Both the position numbers and the translations under genes were made by a program. From positions 1-8,407 of the forward strand of contig JBOHGT010000284.1 of the NCBI GenBank assembly GCA_050700385.1: a DNA stretch of 8,407 bases. The letters run 5' to 3'. Under the pieces are notes generated by a model. That model did not search any database. It was given only the letters and a program-made list of their open reading frames with translations, and had not been told where the DNA came from. This DNA is from WHSY01 sp050700385 (GTDB taxonomy: Bacteria; Actinomycetota; Actinomycetes; Mycobacteriales; Pseudonocardiaceae). The number at the start of each line of letters is the position of its first letter. The first letter of the stretch is position 1. This document shows, one piece after another, positions 1 through 5,612 of the stretch.

Positions 1-34
1 AACATGAAACGACCGTGACCTGGGTACGGGGTTG

Positions 35-190
35 ATGCCGGTGGGTGAGACCAGCGAGATCGCCGCGCGCGCCGAGGTCAATATCGAGACGCTGCACTCT
101 TCCGAGCGTCGCGGGCTGCTGGCCCGAGCCTGCTCGCTCGGCTTCTGGTTACCGCACGTACCCGCCAGATGCCGTTTGGGTGGTGCAGGC
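35..190 (+). pseudogene. MerR-family transcriptional regulator, 5' remnant with frameshift
   Basis: This is a broken remnant of the DNA-binding end of a MerR-type regulator. From the ATG at 35 (or TTG at 32) the frame reads EIAARAEVNIETL and then SERRGLL, matching the winged-helix MerR start in which an LRYYERRGLL-like motif is usual; here the tyrosine pair has become serine. After GGG CTG CTG (113-121) one extra base around 119-122 shifts the frame. The expected continuation PEPARSASGYRTYPPDAV is then read in the next frame from 123 to about 176. Similarity stops near 190, so the rest of the winged helix, the coiled coil and the effector domain are absent. MerR family membership is from remembered family motifs; the frameshift is visible directly. 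It is presumably non-functional. Confidence 0.68.
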
Positions 191-207
191 TGGTCCAGCT
201 GCTGCAC
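183..207 (-). terminator. Hairpin downstream of the toxin gene, possible terminator
   Basis: GTGCAG at 183-188 pairs with CTGCAC at 202-207, and GCTG at 189-192 pairs with CAGC at 196-199. This gives a 10-bp stem with a 2-nt bulge (TG) and a 3-nt loop (GTC). It lies about 29 nt past the stop codon of the minus-strand PIN toxin gene, where a terminator would be expected. There is no T-tract on either side, so it would be a U-less hairpin of the sort proposed in actinobacteria. It also overlaps the decayed end of the MerR remnant and could be incidental. Confidence 0.3.
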
Positions 208-235
208 GTACCTGCCTGGTGCGAAGCCGACCTTC

Positions 236-703
236 TCAGGTTGCTGATGAATTCTCGCCCGTCCCGTCCTGATCGGTCGGCGCGACTACCGCCAGTCCGG
301 CGCCTGTCGCCGCGGCTGCGAGGCGCCGGTCGTAGGTCACGAACGCCACATCGGAGGGATCGAACTCCGCCGCGGACGACAGGTAGATCGCGTCCAAGGT
401 TCTGATCGTCGGTGCGTTGATTCCGCCTGCACGGTCGAGGACCTCATCATCGACGGCGAGGTGCGCGACCGCGGCGAGCACCTCGGCTGCTTCGGTCAGC
501 TCGGCCTCGAGAGCGTCCGCGTCGATCAGATTACCGGCTTCCGTGTAGTTGTTGCGCCGGATCGCTCGCAGCAGCTCCGCGCGTGCCACCGCGGAGGTCA
601 GCTGCAGCTCGTCGGCGCGCTCGTCGAGCCAGTCCTGCAGCGCGTTGGAGGATTCCTCCTCTCGCACCAGCTTCACCAGTGCGCAGGAGTCGAGATAGAT
701 CAC
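236..703 (-). CDS. vapC: VapC-type PIN-domain ribonuclease toxin
   Basis: A 155-residue PIN-domain protein, the size expected for a type II VapC toxin that cuts RNA using metal ions. The N-terminus MIYLDSCALVKL is the classic first PIN strand with D5. The other expected acidic residues are present: E43 in ARAELLRA, D104 in TLDAIYL and D125 in VTYDRRL. All four catalytic positions are intact, so the toxin is probably active. The start is a GTG at 703 that overlaps the TGA of the upstream antitoxin gene (GTGA), which suggests translational coupling and toxin translation tied to antitoxin translation. The short acidic tail after residue 140 is unremarkable. The target RNA cannot be told from sequence. 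It lies back to back with the Cmr operon and is transcribed away from it. Confidence 0.9.
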   Translation of the reverse strand: MIYLDSCALVKLVREEESSNALQDWLDERADELQLTSAVARAELLRAIRRNNYTEAGNLIDADALEAELTEAAEVLAAVAHLAVDDEVLDRAGGINAPTIRTLDAIYLSSAAEFDPSDVAFVTYDRRLAAAATGAGLAVVAPTDQDGTGENSSAT

Positions 704-1044
704 CGATCGTCCGCGTGACGCAACTGCTCCAGGCTTTGACTCAGGGGTGCGGTGTTGGCACGGGCGGGCAGGCTCCGCCGGCCGGCGAGCCCGCCGGAGC
801 GACCGCCCCGCAAGCGGCCTGTCGCCGCCAGTTCCTCGGCGCGCTTGTCCTCGGCGGTGGCCGGCACCAGCCAGCCCACCAGCCGTCCTCCGCTGGTGAC
901 CCGGCCGACGGCGCCGGCCTTCGCGAGCGCTGCAACGACCCTGCCGGCATTGCGCAGCTCTCGGATCCCAACCTCGTGCTCAGCTCTACGCATCCTGGGA
1001 ATGCGCGGCGATACCCCCTCGGGCTGCTGTCGTTCCTCTGCCAT
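700..1044 (-). CDS. Phd/YefM-like (VapB-type) antitoxin
   Basis: A 114-residue partner of the PIN toxin. The core from about residue 18, MRRAEHEVGIRELRN followed by an alternating stretch ending in GRLVGWLVPAT, matches the Phd/YefM antitoxin fold (typically vgireLRn, then VT..GrPVA.LvP). That domain binds operator DNA, and the charged C-terminal part after about residue 65 would wrap the toxin. I chose the ATG at 1044 because a TAnnnT -10-like hexamer ends exactly 7 nt upstream, the geometry of leaderless actinobacterial genes, and because no Shine-Dalgarno precedes any candidate start. Alternatives are TTG at 1074, which would lie inside the operator, and ATG at 993, which would give a more usual 97-residue length. 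The gene's stop overlaps the toxin start by 4 nt. Confidence 0.8.
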   Translation of the reverse strand: MAEERQQPEGVSPRIPRMRRAEHEVGIRELRNAGRVVAALAKAGAVGRVTSGGRLVGWLVPATAEDKRAEELAATGRLRGGRSGGLAGRRSLPARANTAPLSQSLEQLRHADDR

Positions 1045-1092
1045 GTCAGTCAAAATATCATTGCTGTCTGTCAAAGGAGACTATCGTCAGTC
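1045..1092. promoter_or_regulatory. Three-copy direct-repeat operator for the toxin-antitoxin operon
   Basis: Three direct copies of a short motif lie immediately upstream of the antitoxin start: GTCAGTCAAA at 1045-1054, GTCTGTCAAA at 1066-1075 and GTCAGTC at 1086-1092. Copies one and two match at 9 of 10 positions, and the third matches the first over 7 core bases. Starts are 21 and 20 bp apart, about two helical turns, so the copies face the same side of the DNA. Type II antitoxins commonly repress their own promoter by binding repeated sites as toxin-antitoxin complexes, and the position over the putative -10 fits this. Binding by this antitoxin is inference. Confidence 0.5.
1052..1057 (-). 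promoter_or_regulatory. Candidate -10 element of the toxin-antitoxin operon
   Basis: On the minus strand the hexamer TATTTT (consensus TAnnnT) ends 7 nt before the antitoxin ATG at 1044. This would put the transcription start at or next to the ATG and give a leaderless mRNA. No good -35 is visible at 16-18 nt spacing; a TTGACA exists but only 11 nt upstream, which is too close. The hexamer overlaps the edge of the first GTCwGTC operator copy, so repressor bound there would block it. Confidence 0.4.
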
Positions 1093-1141
1093 GCAGGGCC
1101 CTCGTTCGGGAGGGGCGTCCCAGGGCGGGCCACGCCGGCTC

Positions 1142-1241
1142 TTCGATGAAGTGGCTGGCGCCTACCAGTGGTGGCGCGATGCCGGTGAGCCGGTGGTGGG
1201 TGCGTGGCTGCTCACGGTCGGACCGGCTGGGCAGCGCGTTG
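1142..1241 (+). pseudogene. Possible remnant of a methyltransferase C-terminus
   Basis: In the frame beginning FDEVAGAYQWW (1142 onward) the translation continues DAGEPVVGAW and then LLTVGPAGQRV. This recalls the C-terminal tail of actinobacterial methyltransferases linked to ATP-grasp/RiPP peptide-maturation systems, where a W...G.P...LTV.p.GQrVW pattern is typical. Nothing upstream in the frame resembles the methyltransferase core and the frame downstream dissolves into basic, proline-rich sequence. If real, it is a truncated fossil. The resemblance is from memory of the family and has not been tested by a search. Confidence 0.25.
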
Positions 1242-1402
1242 AGCCGAAGCGGCCGAGGCGTGAGACCCGCAGCCCATCGAGGCTGCGAACGGTGGTGTTC
1301 GTGCTGCGGCGAGGCATCGCTAGGGTGTCCGTTTCAGCGCAGGCGAGTCGGGTCCTACCGGGCGGTTCGGATCGGGGACGCGAAGACTCTTCCGAGGGAA
1401 CG

Positions 1403-1408
1403 AGGGGG
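1403..1408 (+). promoter_or_regulatory. Ribosome binding site of cas10
   Basis: AGGGGG ends 8 nt before the GTG at 1417, a good Shine-Dalgarno position that fixes the cas10 start. An in-frame TAG at 1321 with no start codon between it and 1417 also rules out a longer N-terminus. Confidence 0.65.
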
Positions 1409-1416
1409 TCACCGGC

Positions 1417-3186
1417 GTGCGGGTCGACCTGGTGTTGCTGTCGCTCGGCGGCGTGCAGCGGTTTATTGCCGAGTCCCGGAGCACCGCTGACGTCGCTGGT
1501 GCCAGCAGGATCGTGCAGAGCTTGGCGAAGTGCGCCGCCACGGTCGTGGACGGTCAGTTGGCCGGTGCCGCCGAGCCCTGTGGGTTGATCTTTCCCGCGA
1601 CCGTCGATGCGCTGAGCGTCACCAACAAGATCGTGTTTCTGGCTCCGGAGAGGGCAGGGCCGGGCATTGCCCGGGCTGCCGCCGAGGAGATCAGCCAGAC
1701 CTGGCGGACCCAGCTCGAACAGGCTTTCCGTCCGGACCAGCCGCCGGACGCGCCCGGCATGCCTGATGTCGCCTGGGTGAGCGTCACCGGACCGGTGGCC
1801 GAGGGCGGTTACGGCATGCTCTGGCAGGCCGCGCAGGAGGAGATGGACGGCCGCAAGCGAGCGCGGGTGTTCGAGCCGTTCGAGATCCGTGGACGCACGC
1901 TGTGCGCGCAGTCGCCCGGGTTGCCGGCGGTGAAGGCACCAAAGCGGAGCCGCAGACACGAACGGGACGAGGCGCTGTCCGCGGCGGGATGGGCGAAGCG
2001 ACAGGCAGGCAGAACCGGGGAGGCGTTCCCGTCCACGGTGAGCATCGCGTCGTCGGTGTTCCGCAGCCGGTTGCTGGAACACGCAGCCGCCGATCCCGAC
2101 CTTGTCGCCGAGCTGCGCGACCCGGTGGGGACGTTGGTCACCGCGCTGACCACTCTGGACATACCTGGCGACCACGCGACGCTGCGCTCCGTGCCGGTTC
2201 CCGACGGCCTGGAACCCCTCGCGGGCCGTCTCGGCGCCTGGGTGAGCGCCGAGCGATGGAACCCCGACGCACTGGCCGGTGAGTACGGCACCAGACCGGA
2301 CGCGGAGCTCGTTCGGGGCGCGCAGCGAGCTGCCGGCGCGATCACGGCCATCGCCCGCAAGGCCGGTATTCAGGCGCCGAGCCCGTACTTCGCCGTCGTC
2401 GTCCAGGATCTCGACCGGCTCGGCCGGGCGCTGGGGACCTGCGGCCTGAACCAGCAGCGCGAGGTGTCGCGGCAGCTCAGCGCCCTCGCAGCAGAGCAAC
2501 GTGCATTGATCAAGGCGCAGCACCCTCGCGTGGAGGTGGTCTACACGGGCGGGGACGACCTGCTGGCGTTCTGCCCGGCCGCGGATGCGCTGACGTTGGC
2601 CCGGTCCATCCGGGAGCAGGTGCGCGACACCGTCAGCACCGGACTACTCGCGACAGCCGGCCGGGACGGGGGCCCGATCACCGCGTCGACCGGGGTGGTG
2701 TTCGCGCACATGTCCAACCCGTTGCAGGACGCGGTCCGCTCCGCCCAGGAGGCGATCAAGAAGGCCAAGGAGGCGAAGCGCGACGGGGGACGGTCGCGGG
2801 ATGCGTTCGCGGTGGTGGTGCGCCGCCGGGGCGGGGAACGGGCGCGGACGGTCCTGCCGTGGTGGCCGGGAGCCGACCCGAACGCAGCCAGCGCGATGAC
2901 GCTGCTGGACCAGATCCGGCCCGGTCCGGAGTCCGGCGCCCTGTCCGGTGCGCTGGGGTCGGACCTGGAACGGGACAAGCAGGTGCTCAGCGATCTGGGC
3001 GCCACCGACGAGGCGTTGCTGCGTGCCGAGCTGATCCGGCTGGTGGCCCGCCACGGCGGGACCAAGGACGCCGGTGATGCCCTGTGCACCCTCGGGCTCG
3101 CCGAGCGAGGTGTCCACAAGGGCCGCCGCTTCGAGCCGGTGCCTGCTGCGCTGGTCGCCCGGTTTCTCTCGCAGGAGGCGCGATGA
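1417..3186 (+). CDS. cas10: Cas10/Cmr2, type III-B large subunit, HD-less with intact cyclase motif
   Basis: The 589-residue large subunit of a Cmr effector complex. On binding target RNA, Cas10 proteins make cyclic oligoadenylates from ATP. The N-terminus starts straight into the first Palm domain (LLSLGGVQRFI, residues 8-18; compare GPVQ.FI in Cmr2), so the HD nuclease domain usual at this end is absent. FPSTVSIA at 204-211 is a typical Cmr2 motif. The second Palm domain carries D331 and D333 (VVVQDLDRLG) and G378-G379-D380-D381 in YTGGDDLLAF, a complete cyclase site. The STGVVFAH, NPLQDA and AIKKAKEAK segments follow as in family members, then a helical C-terminal domain. The region that often holds a CxxC zinc site has a single cysteine (LCAQS) and no CxxC. 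It overlaps cmr3 by 4 nt (ATGA). The closest alternative, type III-A Csm1/Cas10, is excluded by the neighbours. Confidence 0.96.
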   Translation: MRVDLVLLSLGGVQRFIAESRSTADVAGASRIVQSLAKCAATVVDGQLAGAAEPCGLIFPATVDALSVTNKIVFLAPERAGPGIARAAAEEISQTWRTQLEQAFRPDQPPDAPGMPDVAWVSVTGPVAEGGYGMLWQAAQEEMDGRKRARVFEPFEIRGRTLCAQSPGLPAVKAPKRSRRHERDEALSAAGWAKRQAGRTGEAFPSTVSIASSVFRSRLLEHAAADPDLVAELRDPVGTLVTALTTLDIPGDHATLRSVPVPDGLEPLAGRLGAWVSAERWNPDALAGEYGTRPDAELVRGAQRAAGAITAIARKAGIQAPSPYFAVVVQDLDRLGRALGTCGLNQQREVSRQLSALAAEQRALIKAQHPRVEVVYTGGDDLLAFCPAADALTLARSIREQVRDTVSTGLLATAGRDGGPITASTGVVFAHMSNPLQDAVRSAQEAIKKAKEAKRDGGRSRDAFAVVVRRRGGERARTVLPWWPGADPNAASAMTLLDQIRPGPESGALSGALGSDLERDKQVLSDLGATDEALLRAELIRLVARHGGTKDAGDALCTLGLAERGVHKGRRFEPVPAALVARFLSQEAR

Positions 3187-4199
3187 GCACCACCTGGCTG
3201 GCCGTCACCCCGCTGGACACGATCATGGTGCGGGACGGCCGCCCGTTCGACGCCGGCGCGGCGAGCACCGCCCGTTCCGTGGCACCTGCGCCCAACACGC
3301 TTGGCGGCGTGGTCCGGGCCGCCCTCGGCCGCGACGCCGGGCGCATCCTCGGCCCGATCGTCAGCACCGAGCACGAGATCGTGTTCCCGGCCCCGCGTGA
3401 CATCGTCCGCGACGAGCAGACTGTCCGGCGCCTGAGCATGGTCGAGCGAGCCGACACCGCCGTCTCCGACCTCGACGACCGACACCGGCTCAGCCACCAT
3501 CTCGCCGGCGACGGCGAACCGGTGTTGTCGGACTGGATCACCCGCCAGGGGCTGCGGGGCTGGCTGACCGGTGCCATCGCCGCCGGCCGGAACATGGTCG
3601 CGCCGCCGCTGCGGACCGATCCGGCGTGGGTGCCAGAGAACCGGCTCGGCCTCGCCCGGCACTGGAGCGGACCACAGACCGGCGCGGCCGCGCCGGGACT
3701 GCTCTATGCCATGACGCAGTTGCGGCCGCGCGATGACACCCGGTTCCTGGTCGGCTGCGTGGACGACCAGCCGATCGAGATCCGCGACGAGCTGGTTCCG
3801 TTCGGCGGGCGCGGTCGGTTGGCCGAGGTGACCGGCGACGTGACGGGCGAGGTGCTACCTCCGGCCCCGGAGGACTTTCCCGGCGGCAGGCTCGCCGTCT
3901 ACCTGGCCACCCCAGCGCTGCTGACCAGCCCGTTCTGGAGTCCCCCGGAGGCGACGCTGGCCGCGGTCGCGGTCGGCTCCCCGCAGCCGGTGCCCAGCGC
4001 CTCCCCGCGCGGCGACTTTTCCGGCAGCCGGGTGCTGGCCTGGGCCGTCCCGGCGGGATCAGTGTTCTACCTGACTTTCAACCCACCCGACGGGGCGAAA
4101 CGGTGGGCCACGAGGTACCACGGAAAACTCATCCCGAACCAGTCGTCGCTGCCCATCGTGACCACCGGATTCGGTACCTGCCTGACCGGGAGATGGTGA
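3183..4199 (+). CDS. cmr3: Cmr3, RAMP/Cas5-group subunit that holds the crRNA 5' tag
   Basis: A 338-residue RAMP protein that in Cmr complexes sits beside Cas10 and grips the repeat-derived 5' handle of the crRNA. The family signature is clear at the N-terminus: TPLDTIMVRDGRPFDAG at 9-25 and APAPNTLGGVVRAALG at 34-49, matching the P.D.l.fRd.rPF and P.P.T..G.lR motifs. The C-terminus has the expected aGsvfY segment and ends in GFGTCLTGRW, corresponding to the GyG..l.G.W ending of Cmr3. Length is close to the family norm (about 320-340 residues). The ATG at 3183 overlaps the cas10 stop (ATGA) and has AGGAGG at 3173-3178. Longer in-frame starts upstream would lie inside cas10 and encode unrelated residues. 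Confidence 0.94.
   Translation: MSTTWLAVTPLDTIMVRDGRPFDAGAASTARSVAPAPNTLGGVVRAALGRDAGRILGPIVSTEHEIVFPAPRDIVRDEQTVRRLSMVERADTAVSDLDDRHRLSHHLAGDGEPVLSDWITRQGLRGWLTGAIAAGRNMVAPPLRTDPAWVPENRLGLARHWSGPQTGAAAPGLLYAMTQLRPRDDTRFLVGCVDDQPIEIRDELVPFGGRGRLAEVTGDVTGEVLPPAPEDFPGGRLAVYLATPALLTSPFWSPPEATLAAVAVGSPQPVPSASPRGDFSGSRVLAWAVPAGSVFYLTFNPPDGAKRWATRYHGKLIPNQSSLPIVTTGFGTCLTGRW
4188..4192 (+). promoter_or_regulatory. Ribosome binding site that selects the cmr4 start
   Basis: GGGAG lies 6 nt before the ATG at 4199 but directly abuts the in-frame ATG at 4193. The start at 4199 is therefore preferred, and it also places the catalytic aspartate at residue 26. Confidence 0.6.
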
Positions 4200-5227
4200 T
4201 GGAACGACGATTGTTGACGTTGCTGGCCGAGACGCCGGTACACGCGGGCGGGGCGGAGTCGCTGGCGGCGGTGGACCTGCCGATCCAGCGCGAGGCGGCC
4301 ACCGGGCTGCCGGTGATCTGGGGCCAGAGCCTCAAAGGCGCATTGCGCCAGGCCTGGCGGGACGCCAAGCTCCCCGGCGAGGAGGCGGCGTTCGGGTCCC
4401 GCCCACCCGGTTCGGCGAAGGCCGACGGCGAGGCTGAAGGTGACGCCAGTGGCGACGGTGCCGCGGGGGGTTCGCTGACCAAGGGTGCGATCTCGGTGGG
4501 CGACGCCCAGCTCGTACTGTTCCCGGCCGCCACGCTGCGCCAGGTGTTCGGCTGGGCGAGCGCGCCGCTGCTGCTCAGCCGGCTCGGCCGCAAGCTGTGC
4601 CTGCTCGGCACCGACCCGGGCGCCACGTTCACCACCAACCTCACCGGTGGTCACGGCCTGGGCACGCCGGACTGGGTGGGTTCGCAGGTGATCGGCCCGT
4701 TCGCGGAGAACATCCGGGCCGATGCGCGGGCCGCCGCGGTCGGGACGGTGCTGGCCCGGCTGGTGTGCCCGGACCTGCCCGCCTTCGAATTCACCCGGCA
4801 GAAGCTGGCCGAGGACGTCCTGATCGTCGACGATTCGACGATCATCGGGCTGGCCCGGATGGGCACCGACGTGGTCGCCCGCGTGCAGTTGGAGGAGGAG
4901 GCGAAGAAGGTCAAGCACGGGCCGTTCTACTCCGAGCACCTGCCCGCCGAGACGATGCTCGCCGCAGTGCTCGCCGGTTCCGGCGAGCACCTGGACCGGC
5001 TCGCGGGACTGCTGGACGGCCGAACGCTGCAACTGGGTGGGGACGAGACGATCGGCAAGGGGGTGCTGTGGTGCCGGGTGCACTCCGCAGCATCGTCGGC
5101 CACCGCGCTCGGGGAGGCGTCGAACCCGGAGGAGAGCGTCGCCGCCGCCCCGGCCGCGCCTCCCGCGCCACCACCCGCCCAGGTCCGGCCCAACCCGGCC
5201 GCGATGGCGCGGAGGAAGCATGGCTGA
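4199..5227 (+). CDS. cmr4: Cmr4, backbone RAMP and target-RNA-cleaving subunit
   Basis: A 342-residue Cas7-group RAMP protein that forms the repeating backbone of the Cmr complex and cuts target RNA at 6-nt intervals. The start reads TPVHAGGAESLAAVDLPIQ, then RE, then TGLPVIWGQSLKGALR. The aspartate of VDLPIQRE is residue 26, the same number as catalytic D26 of Pyrococcus furiosus Cmr4, so RNA cleavage should be active. GPFYSEHLPAETML and LGGDETIGKG (279-288) are typical of the thumb/C-terminal part. Two parts are longer than in a normal Cmr4 of about 295 residues: an acidic, Gly/Ala-rich insertion near residues 73-95 and a Pro/Ala-rich tail from about 306. The gene overlaps cmr3 by 1 nt (TGATG) and cmr5 by 8 nt. 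Confidence 0.95.
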   Translation: MERRLLTLLAETPVHAGGAESLAAVDLPIQREAATGLPVIWGQSLKGALRQAWRDAKLPGEEAAFGSRPPGSAKADGEAEGDASGDGAAGGSLTKGAISVGDAQLVLFPAATLRQVFGWASAPLLLSRLGRKLCLLGTDPGATFTTNLTGGHGLGTPDWVGSQVIGPFAENIRADARAAAVGTVLARLVCPDLPAFEFTRQKLAEDVLIVDDSTIIGLARMGTDVVARVQLEEEAKKVKHGPFYSEHLPAETMLAAVLAGSGEHLDRLAGLLDGRTLQLGGDETIGKGVLWCRVHSAASSATALGEASNPEESVAAAPAAPPAPPPAQVRPNPAAMARRKHG

Positions 5228-5612
5228 ACGGGTGGACCACAAGCTGGCCCGCGCCGCCGCCGATGTGCTGCGGGACCAGAAAGTCGACGCCGAACTGCGT
5301 ACCCGGATGCGTGGCCTGCCCGCCCTGCTACAGACCAGCGGACTGGCCGCCACCTGCGCGTTCCTGCTGTCCAGGGTGAAAGAGCACAAACCTACCGACG
5401 CCTACTGGCGCACCGCCAAGACCCTGCTGGACGAGGCCGCGCGCGCCATCGGCGTCGACCCGGACCCCGACCCCCGGGCTGCGCTGGACAAACTCACCCA
5501 GGTCACCGGCCAGCAGTATGTGCTGGCCGAGACCCGGGCGGCGATGCTCGCGCTGTGGCTGTCCCGGCTGGCGCAGGCCAAGGCGGAGGCACAGAAGCAG
5601 GACCCGTCGTGA
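5220..5612 (+). CDS. cmr5: Cmr5, small alpha-helical (Cas11-group) subunit
   Basis: A 130-residue, largely helical protein, the usual size for Cmr5, which stacks as the inner filament of the Cmr complex next to Cmr4 and the target RNA. Recognisable features are GLPALLQTSGLAATCAFLL (about 32-50), corresponding to the lP..i..nGL..tlaf motif, and a C-terminal helix with YVLAETRAAMLALWLSRLAQ, matching the Yr..t.Eal.ll.WLkRfA segment. The ATG at 5220 is preceded by GGAGG at 5211-5215 and lies inside the end of cmr4. A GTGA overlap links it to cmr6. Confidence 0.93.
   Translation: MAERVDHKLARAAADVLRDQKVDAELRTRMRGLPALLQTSGLAATCAFLLSRVKEHKPTDAYWRTAKTLLDEAARAIGVDPDPDPRAALDKLTQVTGQQYVLAETRAAMLALWLSRLAQAKAEAQKQDPS

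Larger units (their letters stand above)
1075..1416. other. Intergenic region between toxin-antitoxin and cmr operons
   Basis: This 342-nt stretch separates the two divergent operons. It contains the outer operator repeats (to 1092), the possible methyltransferase tail (1142-1241) and the cmr leader with a ribosome binding site. I see no CRISPR repeats, no tRNA and no HD-domain coding sequence. The promoter of the cmr operon should be here, but none is convincing. The best -10-like hexamer is TAGGGT at 1321-1326, with only a poor TTCGTG at 1298-1303 as -35; it would give a 5' leader of roughly 80 nt. Confidence 0.5.

Noticed and set aside
1061..1087. Plus-strand promoter TTGCTG with TATCGT for the cmr operon
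   Set aside because: Spacing is only 15 nt, both hexamers are weak and they fall in the toxin-antitoxin operator, more than 300 nt from cas10.
1321..1326. TAGGGT as the -10 of the cmr operon
   Set aside because: The accompanying -35 (TTCGTG) is poor and such hexamers are frequent; not strong enough to list as a promoter.
1241..1416. CRISPR repeat or leader next to cas10
   Set aside because: The G+C-rich stretch around GTTTCAGCGCAG (1331-1342) occurs once only, with no regularly spaced second copy.
752..1588. Long plus-strand open frame spanning the antitoxin, the gap and the start of cas10
   Set aside because: Most of it is antisense to the antitoxin or out of frame with cas10. Only the short segment 1142-1241 looks protein-like and is listed as a possible remnant.
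1162..2523. Long minus-strand open frame opposite cas10
   Set aside because: Its translation is Arg/Pro/Gly-rich with no recognisable motif, and the plus strand carries the full set of Cas10 motifs. Long antisense frames are expected in high-GC coding DNA.
2541..3662. Minus-strand open frame across the cas10-cmr3 junction
   Set aside because: No family motifs, and both plus-strand genes are well supported.
4067..5389. Long minus-strand open frame opposite cmr4 and cmr5
   Set aside because: Low-complexity Arg/Gly/Gln-rich translation that spans two clear Cmr genes on the other strand; a composition shadow.
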